This document shows positions 1 through 7,904 of a stretch of 33,626 nucleotides of DNA, one piece after another. Positions within the stretch are counted from its first letter, which is position 1. Every line of letters starts with the position of its first letter. The translations under genes and the position numbers were made by a program. The stretch is from NCBI GenBank assembly GCA_031404455.1, contig JANNHP010000090.1:1-33626 (forward strand). Reading direction: 5' to 3'. Under the pieces are notes generated by a model. It saw only the letters and a list, made by a program, of their open reading frames with translations, made no database searches and was not told where the DNA came from. The DNA is from JANNHP01 sp031404455 (GTDB lineage Bacteria > Planctomycetota > JAJSAM01 > JAJVHW01).

Positions 1-657
1 TCCCGTCGTCGAGTTGAACGTCGCATTGGGGTAGATCGTGCCGGCGAGCGCGCGGTCATCCGGCGAGATCGTCCTGAGCGCGATGACGCCGGGCTGCGTG
101 CGCGGGTACATCGTCGACGTGCGCAGCGGCACGTGGTCGCAGCCGATGGCGTGGCCCCACTCGTGCGCGACGAGGCTCTCGATGTCGGCGATGCCCGCGC
201 GGCCGGGCGCGAAGGTGTCCCATGCGAAGCGGTCGTTCAGCGCAATGTCCATGTCGGTGAGCGTCGTGCCGTCGCGCGTGACCGTCGTGACGGCCAGCGT
301 CAGCGAGTCCAGTCCGCTCGAGACCCAGCCGACGTAGTTCACGCGGTCGGTGCCGTTCGGGCCCGTCGCGGGCCGCGTCGTGTCCTCGGTGAACCGGATC
401 CGCGTCGTGCCGATCTCCCACTGGCGGACTCCGTCGCGCACCGCCTGGAGAGCCGTCTTCTGTCCGAGCACCTCGTCGCGGAGACTCGCCGCGTGCGGCA
501 AGAACGTCACCGCGCCGCCCGTGACGTTGGGCTGCTCCGTGTCGAGGTCCCAGCGGTAGAGGGCGCCCGCCTCGTCAACGAGAGGCACGCCCGCGGGGGT
601 GGATTCCCGGGGCACGAGCGTCACCGCGAACGCCAAGGCGAGAAGCGCCCGGCGCAT
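1..657 (-). CDS. Matrixin-like (M10-type) exported zinc metalloprotease, partial
   Basis: The frame starts with ATG at 657 and runs off the left edge, leaving 219 residues and no stop. The N-terminus (residues 1-22, RRALLALAFAVTL core) looks like a short signal peptide. The zinc site HEWGHAIGCDH lies at residues 165-175 (His165, Glu166, His169, His175), followed by a Met-turn at Met183 in STMYP. This HExxHxxGxxH plus Met-turn layout is the metzincin signature, and the spacing fits matrixins. The protein therefore probably cleaves extracellular or periplasmic protein; the substrate is unknown. Any C-terminal domain lies outside the window. The start codon overlaps the stop of the upstream methyltransferase gene (TGATG), so the two are probably co-translated, although no functional link is obvious. 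The metal-site call is strong; the subfamily is less sure. Confidence 0.85.
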   Translation of the reverse strand, partial: MRRALLALAFAVTLVPRESTPAGVPLVDEAGALYRWDLDTEQPNVTGGAVTFLPHAASLRDEVLGQKTALQAVRDGVRQWEIGTTRIRFTEDTTRPATGPNGTDRVNYVGWVSSGLDSLTLAVTTVTRDGTTLTDMDIALNDRFAWDTFAPGRAGIADIESLVAHEWGHAIGCDHVPLRTSTMYPRTQPGVIALRTISPDDRALAGTIYPNATFNSTTG

Positions 658-1823
658 CAGCCGGCGCTCGCGCAGAGCGCGACGTGCAGGTACGACGCCT
701 CGGGCATCACGGGGAGGATCGGGAAGTCGGCGGGCTGTCCCATCTCGGCGAGGACGCGCAGCGACACCGCTTCCATCTCGGCGCCGTCGTGGATGGTGCG
801 CAGGAACTGCTCGCGGCCGACGCCGCGGAAGTTCGTCGCGAAGCAGGCGACGCCACCGGGCTCGAGCACTCGCGTCGTGGCGCGGACGAGCGGGCGGTAG
901 TCGTCCTTCACGGAGAAGGTGCCGCTCTTCTTCGAACTGCTGAAGGACGGCGGGTCGCAGATGACCATGTCGAACTTCCGGCCGTCCTTCGCGAGGCGCA
1001 CGAGCGTCTCGAACGCATCGCCCGGGATCGTCTCGTGCGCGGCGAAGCCCGGCGCGTTCAGCTCCACGTTGCGCCGCGCGATCGCGAGGTAGCGCCCGGA
1101 GAGGTCCACCGAGACGACCTCGGACGCGCCGGCGCGGGCGGCCATCGCGCTGAAGGCGCCGGTGTGCGCGAAGAGGTTGAGCACGCGGCGGCCCTTCGCG
1201 ATCGGCGCCAGCGCCGCGCGGACGTCGCGCATGTCGGGGAAGAGGCCCGGCTTCCCGGTCGCGGCGAGCGAGACGAGGCAGCGGACCGAGGGCTCCGCGA
1301 CCTCGAACTCGTCCGGGCAGCGCTCCCCGGCCACGAGGACGCTCGCCTCGTCGGTTCGCAGGTAGATGCCGCGCGCGGGCACGCTCTGGGCGAGCGCCGC
1401 GACGATCGGCTCGGCCCACGATGTGAGCGCATCCGTCTGGAGAGTCAGCGCGAGCCAGTCGCCGAAGCGGTCCACGAGGATGCCGGGGAGACCGTCGCCC
1501 TCGGCGTTCGCGACGCGCCACGCGGTCGTGCGCTCCGGGATTCGCATGCGCTCGCGCAGCGCCGCGGCGGCCTTGAAGCGCGCGGCGATCATCGCCTCGT
1601 CGATTCGCTCGCCCTCGGTGCGCGTCCAGACGCGCACGGCGATCGACGAACCGCCGTCGTAGATGCCCCGGCCGAGGAACGGCCGTCCGGGACCCGTCAC
1701 CTCGACGACCTGCCCGGATCGGAGCTTCGTCGGCTTCTCGGCGATCGCCTCGCGGTAGACCCACGGATGCCCCTGCGCGATCGCGCGGGAGTCCTTCGGG
1801 TGCAGGAAGACGGCGGAAGCCAC
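657..1823 (-). CDS. rlmI: RlmI-like class I SAM-dependent rRNA (cytosine-C5) methyltransferase
   Basis: This 388-residue protein has the RlmI layout. An N-terminal PUA-like segment (residues about 5-75, with GHPWVYREAI and a gain of beta strands to about WTRTEG) precedes a Rossmann methyltransferase domain. The SAM-binding loop is VLNLFAHTGAFS, and the catalytic-type motif is FDMVICDPPSF. The family methylates 23S rRNA (C1962 in E. coli), and the length matches the usual 390-400 residues. The start is taken as GTG at 1823 because homology begins at once (ASAVFLHPKDSRAI) and the frame upstream runs into repeat DNA at 1851-2021; no clear ribosome binding site is visible. The stop overlaps the start of the downstream protease gene. 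Which cytosine is modified cannot be read from the sequence. Confidence 0.88.
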   Translation of the reverse strand: MASAVFLHPKDSRAIAQGHPWVYREAIAEKPTKLRSGQVVEVTGPGRPFLGRGIYDGGSSIAVRVWTRTEGERIDEAMIAARFKAAAALRERMRIPERTTAWRVANAEGDGLPGILVDRFGDWLALTLQTDALTSWAEPIVAALAQSVPARGIYLRTDEASVLVAGERCPDEFEVAEPSVRCLVSLAATGKPGLFPDMRDVRAALAPIAKGRRVLNLFAHTGAFSAMAARAGASEVVSVDLSGRYLAIARRNVELNAPGFAAHETIPGDAFETLVRLAKDGRKFDMVICDPPSFSSSKKSGTFSVKDDYRPLVRATTRVLEPGGVACFATNFRGVGREQFLRTIHDGAEMEAVSLRVLAEMGQPADFPILPVMPEASYLHVALCASAG

Positions 1824-1850
1824 CGGCGGAAGGTACCCGAGGGCGAAGTT

Positions 1851-2021
1851 GGGGACGGTCCTAACTTTCGCACTTCTGGGGACGGTCCTGACTTTCGCGC
1901 TTCCCGTCTGGGGACGGTCCTGACTTTCGCACTTCCCGGGCCCGACGCCCGGCGTCGCGTCCCGCACGAAAGTCCGCCAGCACCGTCCCTGAAAGTCCGA
2001 AAGTCCGCCAGCACCGTCCCC
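1851..2021. repeat. Cluster of five short repeats (core GGGACGGTCCTGAC and inverted variants)
   Basis: Three direct copies begin GGGGACGGTCCTRACTTTCG at 1851, 1878 and 1910, each followed by CRCTT, with unit spacing of 27 and 32 bp. Two further copies at 1967-1989 and 1998-2021 are in the opposite orientation and slightly different (CGAAAGTCCGCCAGCACCGT, then CCC), so the cluster can fold into hairpins. It fills the space between the divergent methyltransferase and TonB receptor genes and must overlap their promoters. Inverted copies of the same core occur past the far end of the receptor gene (4265-4354). The pattern resembles REP-type or degenerate transposon-end repeats; no transposase is present nearby. 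Confidence 0.85.
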
Positions 2022-2078
2022 GGGACCGAACCTTTTCGGCGTGACTCCGTTCGCACCCTCCAACACCGGGAGGGTCCC

Positions 2079-4235
2079 TTGCACCGATTCGACGGCCGTC
2101 CCCTGCTGCTCGCCGTCCCCGTCCTCGCCGCCGCGGCGCCCGCCGTCGCGCAGGACACTTCGCCCGCGCCTCCCGCCGCGCCGCCCGAGAGCGAACTCGC
2201 GCGCGAGGTCGAGGTGCTCGTCACCGCCACGCGGCGTTCCGAGCCGGCGTTCGTCGTCCCGTGGTCGACCGATGTCGTCGGCGCCGAGGAGATCCGCGAC
2301 GTCCGGATGCGGCGCACGCTGCCGGACGCCCTCGGCGACCTGCCCGGCGTGATGGTGCAGCGCACGTCGTACGGCCAGGCGTCGCCGTTCCTCCGCGGGT
2401 TCACCGGCTACCACACCGTGATGATGGTCGACGGCATCCGCCTCAACAACTCGACGTTCCGCTCGGGCCCGAATCAGTACTGGGGCACCGTCGATTCCTA
2501 CTCGACCGATCGCCTCGAGGTCGTGCGCGGCGCGGCGTCGGTGCTCTACGGAAGCGACGCCGTCGGCGGCGCGGTGAACTCGATCTCCCGCGGGCGGACG
2601 AGCTTCGAGCCGGGCTCCCACTGGGACGCGGGCGTGCTCACGCGCTTCGCGTCGGCCGAAGGATCGAGGACGTACCGCGTCGAGTCGTCGGGCAACCAGG
2701 ACGACCTCGGCGTCGCTGCGGGGTTCACCTACAAGGGCTACGACGACCTCAGCGCCGGCGACGGCACCGGCCACCAGGACGACACCGGCTACCGCGAGCG
2801 CGACGGCGACCTGCGCCTCGACTTCCGCGCGAACGAGGACACCGTCTGGACGTTCGGCTTCCAGCGCACGGTAGAGGACGACGTCCCCCGCACGCACCGC
2901 ACGATCCACGCGGAGTCCTTCCACGGCACGACGCTCGGCGACGAACTGCGCCGCGACCTCACCCAGGAACGCACGCTCCTCTACCTGCGCCTCGCGCAGC
3001 GCCTGCGCGCCGCCTTCGCGGACAGCGCCGAGTTCACGGTCTCGTACCAGGATCAGAACGAGATGCAGCACCGCGACCGCACCGGCGACCGCACGGACCT
3101 CCAGGGCTACGACGTCGAGACCTGGGGTGCCCAGGTGCAGTTCGAGAAGGCGACGCGGATCGGCGAATTGACCTACGGAGTCGAGTTCTGGCACGACGAC
3201 GTCTCGTCCTACCGGCACAACTACGTGAACGGCACGCTCGACCTCGTGGCGATCCAGGGCCCCGTCGGCGACGACGCGGACTACGACCTCCTCGGCATCT
3301 ACGCGCAGGACGAGTTCGACTGGGGTGCCACGACGCTGACCGCGGGCGCGCGCTTCACCTACGCCGCGGCCGACGCGAACCGCGTGGACAACCCCGCGGT
3401 CTCGGGCAGCGATCCCGCGACGCCGGGCAACATCATCTCGCTCGACGACTCGTGGACGAACGTCGTCGGGAGTCTCCGCGCCGTGCATCCGCTCTCGCCC
3501 GAGTGGAACCTCTTCGGCGGCGTGTCGCAGGCCTTCCGCGCGCCGAACCTCTCGGACCTGACGCGCCTCGACGACACGAGCGGCGTCGAGGTCCCCTCGC
3601 TCGGTCTCGATCCCGAGAAGTACCTGCAGTACGAGACGGGCGTGCGCTCCGAGCAGGAGTGCTGGTCCGGCTCGCTCTCGGTCTTCTACACGCAGATCCG
3701 CGACCAGATCGTCCCGTCGCCCACGGGCGGCACGATCGGCAGCACGCCGGAGGTGAGGAAGGACAACATCGGCGACGGCTACATCGCGGGGTCCGAGATC
3801 GAGGCGACGGGCCGTCTCGGCGAGCACTGGACGCTCTCCGGCGCCGGCACCTGGCAGCACGGCAACGTCGACCAGTTCGAGACCGACGGTACGAAGACGT
3901 CGGCGCCGGCGTCGCGGCTGATGCCGCTGACGGGCGTCGTCACGGCGACGTACCGCGACACGCCGTCGGCGCCGTGGCGCGCGTGGGTCTCGGCGAAGGC
4001 CGCGTCGAAACAGGACCGTCTCTCGCTGAAGGACGAGACCGACACCGAGCGCATCCCGCCGGGCGGCACGCCGGGGTGGTTCACGTGGTCGATCGGCGCC
4101 GTCTGGGAGATCTCGCCGAACGCCACGCTCTCGGCCGCGATCGAGAACGTGGGCGACGTGGACTACCGCATCCACGGTTCGGGCGTGAACGAGCCGGGGC
4201 GGAACTTCGTCGTGGCGCTGGACCTGCGCTTCTGA
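2079..4235 (+). CDS. TonB-dependent outer-membrane receptor
   Basis: This 718-residue outer-membrane channel takes up a scarce ligand using TonB/proton-motive force. A signal peptide (about residues 1-25, ending AAAAPAVAQ) is followed by a segment typical before the plug (VEVLVTATRR, about residue 47). The plug domain has the receptor signatures FLRGFTGY, VDGIRLNN, RSGPNQYW and VEVVRGAASVLYGSDAVGGAVN up to about residue 175, written here in pieces. A long beta-barrel ends in a C-terminal Phe (NFVVALDLRF). The RSGPNQYW signature is like that of haem/haemoglobin and colicin-I type receptors, but the ligand is not determinable. The start is TTG at 2079: a good ribosome site (GGGAGGG, 2068-2074) sits just upstream, and this start begins the signal peptide. 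No TonB/ExbB genes are nearby. Repeat clusters bracket the gene. Confidence 0.9.
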   Translation: MHRFDGRPLLLAVPVLAAAAPAVAQDTSPAPPAAPPESELAREVEVLVTATRRSEPAFVVPWSTDVVGAEEIRDVRMRRTLPDALGDLPGVMVQRTSYGQASPFLRGFTGYHTVMMVDGIRLNNSTFRSGPNQYWGTVDSYSTDRLEVVRGAASVLYGSDAVGGAVNSISRGRTSFEPGSHWDAGVLTRFASAEGSRTYRVESSGNQDDLGVAAGFTYKGYDDLSAGDGTGHQDDTGYRERDGDLRLDFRANEDTVWTFGFQRTVEDDVPRTHRTIHAESFHGTTLGDELRRDLTQERTLLYLRLAQRLRAAFADSAEFTVSYQDQNEMQHRDRTGDRTDLQGYDVETWGAQVQFEKATRIGELTYGVEFWHDDVSSYRHNYVNGTLDLVAIQGPVGDDADYDLLGIYAQDEFDWGATTLTAGARFTYAAADANRVDNPAVSGSDPATPGNIISLDDSWTNVVGSLRAVHPLSPEWNLFGGVSQAFRAPNLSDLTRLDDTSGVEVPSLGLDPEKYLQYETGVRSEQECWSGSLSVFYTQIRDQIVPSPTGGTIGSTPEVRKDNIGDGYIAGSEIEATGRLGEHWTLSGAGTWQHGNVDQFETDGTKTSAPASRLMPLTGVVTATYRDTPSAPWRAWVSAKAASKQDRLSLKDETDTERIPPGGTPGWFTWSIGAVWEISPNATLSAAIENVGDVDYRIHGSGVNEPGRNFVVALDLRF

Positions 4236-4264
4236 GGCCAGACGCCGACCCGGTGTGTCCGAGC

Positions 4265-4354
4265 GTCAGGACCGTCCCTAACAAGTCAACAAGTACCTAA
4301 AGTCAGGACCGTCCCCGAGTCAGGCTCGAAAGTACCAAAAGTCAGGACCGTCCC
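4265..4354. repeat. Three inverted copies of the GTCAGGACCGTCCC repeat
   Basis: Exact copies of GTCAGGACCGTCCC lie at 4265-4278, 4302-4315 and 4341-4354. The latter two are preceded by AAGTACC(T/A)AA-type sequence. They are the reverse complement of the core seen three times at 1851-1924, so the receptor gene is enclosed by inverted repeat clusters. This region also separates two convergent genes (receptor stop 4235, DUF4139 protein stop 4376), so the repeats could act in transcript ends. Confidence 0.88.
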
Positions 4355-4375
4355 GGGCTCGGGGTCCGCGCGCGG

Positions 4376-6130
4376 TCACTGCCAGAGGTAGTGCCACTTG
4401 TAGTCGAGGGTCGCGGTCTTCTTCGGCTCGATCGTCACGCTCCAGGTGATGCGTCCGGCGCCGTTCATTCGGTGCCACCAGTACGGCCAGTTGAACCAGC
4501 CCCACCAGGCCGGATACGAGCCCGTGCCGGCGAACGCCATGTCCTCGGCCATGTTGATCATCGCGGTGGTACCGCCCTGCCCCGCCGAGTCGACGATGCC
4601 GAGCACGTGGCGCGTCACCTCGACCTCGTACGCGCGGTCGGTGTCGTTCGAGAGACGGATCGAGCCGCCGAGGTCCACGCGGTGGAACGACTCGTTGCGC
4701 CAGCGCACGGAGTCGGGCGTGCGGCCCGTCTCCTCCTCGTCGTTCTTCACACGCAGCCCGATCGCCTGCGTCACGGACACGTCGCAGCGGCCGCACACGG
4801 GCGTGTACGACGTCGAGCCCTGGCCGAGGAGACGTCCGTCGCGCAGCACGACCGCGGGCGCGGTCGTCAGCGGGAAGGGCGCCGCGTTGTCGAGGCGGAT
4901 CTTGTGCATCGCGACCGGACGGACGAGCGCGCGCATCTTCTCGAGGTCGGCCGCGCCCCGTCCGCTCTGCCAGATCTCGGGCGGCGGCGTGAGCGGCACG
5001 TCCACCGTGTAGACGTCGGTGTACGGGATGTCGTACTCGGCGACCGGCAGCGTCATCCGCTCGCCGCGGCGGAGCGTCACGTCCTTCAGGTCGAAGACGA
5101 ACAGGTCCTCGTTCGCCGCGGCACCTCCGACCGCGTCGCCGACGTCGGCCGAGCCGTGCGTGCCCGCGGACGGGACGTAGTCGTTCGACGACGCGAGTTG
5201 CGTCTGGATGGAGTTGCTCGCGAAGTTCGCGAACCGCCACTCGTTCCGCACGCCTGCGACGGTCTCCGCGAGGTCGGACGCGAGCGCCATCGGATCGACG
5301 AGATCCTTGAAGTCGAACTTCGGCACGCCGACGACGAGGTGCACCGCCGCCCGGTCGAGGTCGGCGAGATCATTGACGAGCGTCGCTTCGAGCCGCACGT
5401 GCGCCTTGCCCGCGCCGTCGATGTCGATGCGGTACTCGGGGATCCAGCGCAGTCCCTTCTGGAGATACACCATCCCGACGCGCGCCGTCGGCGCCGGCGC
5501 GCCCTTCCATCCGAGCCGGAGCGTGAGGAGGTCGCGGTTCTCCTCGGTGCGCACCGTCGTGCGGCACGCGCCCTTGAACGCTACGCTCTCGATCTTCTCG
5601 ATGGCGACCGCGCGCGTGCCCTCCTCCGTCTGCACGAGCATGACCGCGCCGGGTTGCGGCAGAGGATCGCGGACGCCCGGGGCTGACGTCGCCTCGATCT
5701 CGGCGCTCGTGCGCTCCGGGAACCCGAGGATCTTCCCCGCCCACTTCGATCCGTTGATCTCCGTGAACGTCGCCTCCGCGCCGACGTTCGCACGGAGCAG
5801 GTCCGGCACCGCGAGCGCCGTGCGCTCGACCGCGACGCGCCGCTTCCCCGCGACGACGCTCGCGAGCTTCGCGTTCGCGTCGGAGGCAAACGGCCAGAAC
5901 GTGCCGAGCACCGGGCGCGGCAGATCCTCGACGAGCACGTTTCCGTCCGCGCCGACGGGCATCTCGCCCTCGCGCAGCACGAACGCGTGGCCGTCCTTGA
6001 AGACCGAGACCTCGCGGATCGGCAGCGACCGCAGCGATCCCGCCTGCGCCGCGGGGTCCTGCGCGAGCCCCGCGCGCCCGGCGGCGAGCACGGTCACGGC
6101 GGAGAGGGCGAGCACGAGTCGGTGACGCAT
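4376..6130 (-). CDS. Exported DUF4139-type protein of unknown function
   Basis: The protein has 584 residues and a signal peptide (residues 1-23, LVLALSAVTVLAAGRAGLA). The first 210 residues include a segment like the N-terminal region of DUF4139 proteins (REVSVFKDGHAFVLREGEMP, then a short loop). From about residue 223 the hallmark GLRWIPEYRIDIDG is followed by LEATLVNDLADLDRAAVHLVV, which corresponds to the conserved DUF4139 beta-sandwich start, and the domain runs to the end. Near the C-terminus there is a Trp-rich patch (YPAWWGWFNWPYWWH). The family has no settled biochemical role; it is exported and probably acts in the periplasm or at the surface. ATG at 6130 is preceded by AGGAGG at good spacing. 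The gene stands alone, convergent with the TonB receptor. Confidence 0.75.
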   Translation of the reverse strand: MRHRLVLALSAVTVLAAGRAGLAQDPAAQAGSLRSLPIREVSVFKDGHAFVLREGEMPVGADGNVLVEDLPRPVLGTFWPFASDANAKLASVVAGKRRVAVERTALAVPDLLRANVGAEATFTEINGSKWAGKILGFPERTSAEIEATSAPGVRDPLPQPGAVMLVQTEEGTRAVAIEKIESVAFKGACRTTVRTEENRDLLTLRLGWKGAPAPTARVGMVYLQKGLRWIPEYRIDIDGAGKAHVRLEATLVNDLADLDRAAVHLVVGVPKFDFKDLVDPMALASDLAETVAGVRNEWRFANFASNSIQTQLASSNDYVPSAGTHGSADVGDAVGGAAANEDLFVFDLKDVTLRRGERMTLPVAEYDIPYTDVYTVDVPLTPPPEIWQSGRGAADLEKMRALVRPVAMHKIRLDNAAPFPLTTAPAVVLRDGRLLGQGSTSYTPVCGRCDVSVTQAIGLRVKNDEEETGRTPDSVRWRNESFHRVDLGGSIRLSNDTDRAYEVEVTRHVLGIVDSAGQGGTTAMINMAEDMAFAGTGSYPAWWGWFNWPYWWHRMNGAGRITWSVTIEPKKTATLDYKWHYLWQ

Positions 6131-6233
6131 GGGGCGGCCTCCTGTTGCAGGAAGGATGCCCTGGGAACGGGGTGCGCGCGGTAACGGGGGTGTAAACGGG
6201 CGGGGACGTGTCCGCCGCGAGCCGCGCTCGCGT

Positions 6234-7487
6234 CTACTTCGCCGCGAAGACGATCTCGTAGGAACCGCTGTCGCACGGAACGCTCCGAGGCACGCCGCGC
6301 TGGTCGGTTCCGAGACAGGAGATGGCGACCCCGAAGTTCGCGGCCGGACTCGCGACGGCGAGCGCGTGAGTCGGCGTCAGACCGCCGCTCGCTGCGAGCG
6401 CCTGGAGCAACGGGTCCGCGTTCGAGAGTTCGAAGCCGCAGGTCGTTCCGCTGTCGACGTTGCCCCCGTCCGACGTGAGGGCGCGGTCGGAGTTCGACTT
6501 GCCGTTGAACGCGAAGATCGAGTTCACGACGGTGCACGTGTTGGCGCCGTTGGCTTCGTCGGTGACGGAGATCCCCGCACCGAGCTTCGACTTGTTGTAG
6601 GCGACGGTGCAGCGCTGGATGGAGAGGGTCCCGCCGTCCTCGAGGGAGATGCCGCCGGCGTTGCGCTTCGCCTTGTTCCCGCTGATCGTGCAATCGACCA
6701 TGAGGACGTCTCCCCCGGAGCTCTCCAGTCCCCCGCCTTCGCTCTTCGACTTGCACTTCGAGATCGTGCAGCGGGCGAGCGTGAGCGTTCCGTCGTCCAC
6801 GTCGATCCCGCCGCCGTCGTCCTTCGCGGAACAGGCGTCGACCCAGACGTCGGAGAGCGACGCGGTGTTCCCCCGCAGGTCGAACCCCCCGGCGTCGTCG
6901 CTCGCCTTGCAGCGGGACAGCACGCACGCGCTGATGTTCACGTCGATCCCGGTGCTCCGGATCGCGCCGCCCGATTCGCCCTTGGCCGTCCTGCCGTTCA
7001 CGATCGTCAGGCCCGAGATCGTCGCCGACGCCGGGAACTGCACGTCGAACGCCCGGTCCTTCAGCTTCTTGCAGTCGATGATCGTCGTCGATGCACCCGT
7101 GCCCGCGATCGTGACCGTCTCGGTCAGGTCGAGATCGCCCGCCGCGGCGTCCCCGAGGTTCTGCGCCTCAGCCGCCTTGTTCCGGATCGTGAGCCGGTAC
7201 GTGCCCGCCGGCACCGCGATCGTGTCCTCGCCCGGCGTGACGTTCGCGTGCTGCACCGCCGCGCGCAGCGTGCTCTGCAGCCCGGGCGTCACGAGATCCA
7301 CGTCGCACACGCCGTCCGTGAGGTCCGCGTCGGGGCGGTCCTCGAACGAGTTCACGGTGATGGTCGCCGCCTGCGCGGCCGCCGCAGAGGCGCAGAGGAG
7401 GATCACGGCAAGGCGCTTCGAGATCTCGGAAATGGGGCACCTCGGAAGGGTTCGTGCAACGTCCGATGTGGCGATTCGGCCGCGCAT
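6234..7487 (-). CDS. Exported CSLREA-type right-handed parallel beta-helix protein
   Basis: The signal peptide (residues about 20-40, RLAVILLCASAAAAQA) is followed by ATITVNSFEDRPDADLTDGV, matching the start of CSLREA domains: a thread containing CDVD, then LRAAVQHAN and PAGTYRLTI. The rest is a ladder of beta-helix rungs with repeated GGGI and CTISKCKSK/CTISGNKAK/CTVAYNKSK units, as in polymorphic outer-membrane and pectate-lyase-like proteins. Such proteins usually face the cell surface and bind or process polysaccharide, but no catalytic residues can be assigned. Start choice: ATG at 7487 has GAGGGGGA upstream and sits close to the signal peptide. An earlier ATG at 7553 would overlap the divergent gene at 7524. 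The many cysteines (one or two per rung) are notable and could form disulphides. Confidence 0.8.
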   Translation of the reverse strand: MRGRIATSDVARTLPRCPISEISKRLAVILLCASAAAAQAATITVNSFEDRPDADLTDGVCDVDLVTPGLQSTLRAAVQHANVTPGEDTIAVPAGTYRLTIRNKAAEAQNLGDAAAGDLDLTETVTIAGTGASTTIIDCKKLKDRAFDVQFPASATISGLTIVNGRTAKGESGGAIRSTGIDVNISACVLSRCKASDDAGGFDLRGNTASLSDVWVDACSAKDDGGGIDVDDGTLTLARCTISKCKSKSEGGGLESSGGDVLMVDCTISGNKAKRNAGGISLEDGGTLSIQRCTVAYNKSKLGAGISVTDEANGANTCTVVNSIFAFNGKSNSDRALTSDGGNVDSGTTCGFELSNADPLLQALAASGGLTPTHALAVASPAANFGVAISCLGTDQRGVPRSVPCDSGSYEIVFAAK

Positions 7488-7523
7488 CGTATCAGTCCCC
7501 CTCAAGAGGTATCCTCCGCGCCC

Positions 7524-7808
7524 ATGGCCAGAGTCCACGTCGTCCTGCCGCACTCCCTCGACGTCGACGCCGCCGAGGCGCGGCTCCGTGCGTTCATCGA
7601 CTCGCCCGCGCTCCGCGAGCGGCTGAAGCTGACGGAGGCGCGCTGGGGCCAGCGCAACGTGGAACTCGCCGGCGACAGTTGGTCCGGCCGCGCCTCAGTC
7701 ACCGCGCGCGACGTCGAGGTCGACCTCGAACTCGGCGGAATGCTCGGCTTCTTCGCGGGCGCTGCGGCGTCGGAGCTGAAGAAGCGTCTGGCGGAGGCGC
7801 TGCGCTGA
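7524..7808 (+). CDS. Small PHA-granule-region family protein (PHA_gran_rgn-like)
   Basis: This 94-residue protein has no signal peptide or membrane segment. The beginning (ARVHVVLPHSLDVDAAEARL) and the end (DVEVDLELGGMLGFFAGAAASELKKRL) match the layout of the family annotated as polyhydroxyalkanoic acid system protein: an N-terminal HSL motif, a central beta pair (RNVELAGDSWSGRASVTARD) and a closing amphipathic helix. Members are often near PHA synthesis genes, but none is visible here, so the role here is uncertain. ATG at 7524 lies 36 bp from the divergent beta-helix gene; AAGAGGT sits about 13 nt upstream. A hairpin at 7816-7842 follows the stop. Confidence 0.6.
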   Translation: MARVHVVLPHSLDVDAAEARLRAFIDSPALRERLKLTEARWGQRNVELAGDSWSGRASVTARDVEVDLELGGMLGFFAGAAASELKKRLAEALR

Positions 7809-7815
7809 ACGGCGC

Positions 7816-7842
7816 GGGCGCCGACGTTCGGCATCGGCGCCC
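7816..7842. terminator. Hairpin between convergent genes
   Basis: A perfect 9-bp stem GGGCGCCGA/TCGGCGCCC with a 9-nt loop begins 8 nt after the stop of the PHA-region gene. The next gene converges on it (stop at 7905). There is no T-run, so this is a likely but not typical terminator, able to work on both strands. Confidence 0.5.
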
Positions 7843-7904
7843 ATGATGCCCCGCCGCGGACGGTTGTCCGCAACGGGTTCGTCGGCGAACGGCTGCGGCG
7901 CGTG

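Noticed and set aside
684..2078. Open frame upstream of the TonB receptor start, opposite the methyltransferase gene
   Set aside because: It is a product of GC-rich composition; real homology and the signal peptide begin only at 2079, and the opposite strand carries a clear methyltransferase.
1824..2078. Cobalamin or other riboswitch ahead of the TonB receptor
   Set aside because: No conserved core of a known riboswitch was recognised; the region is filled by the short repeats.
1824..4175. Long minus-strand frame extending the methyltransferase across the receptor gene
   Set aside because: The sequence is Arg/Ala-rich nonsense until 1823; the plus strand here has an unmistakable receptor.
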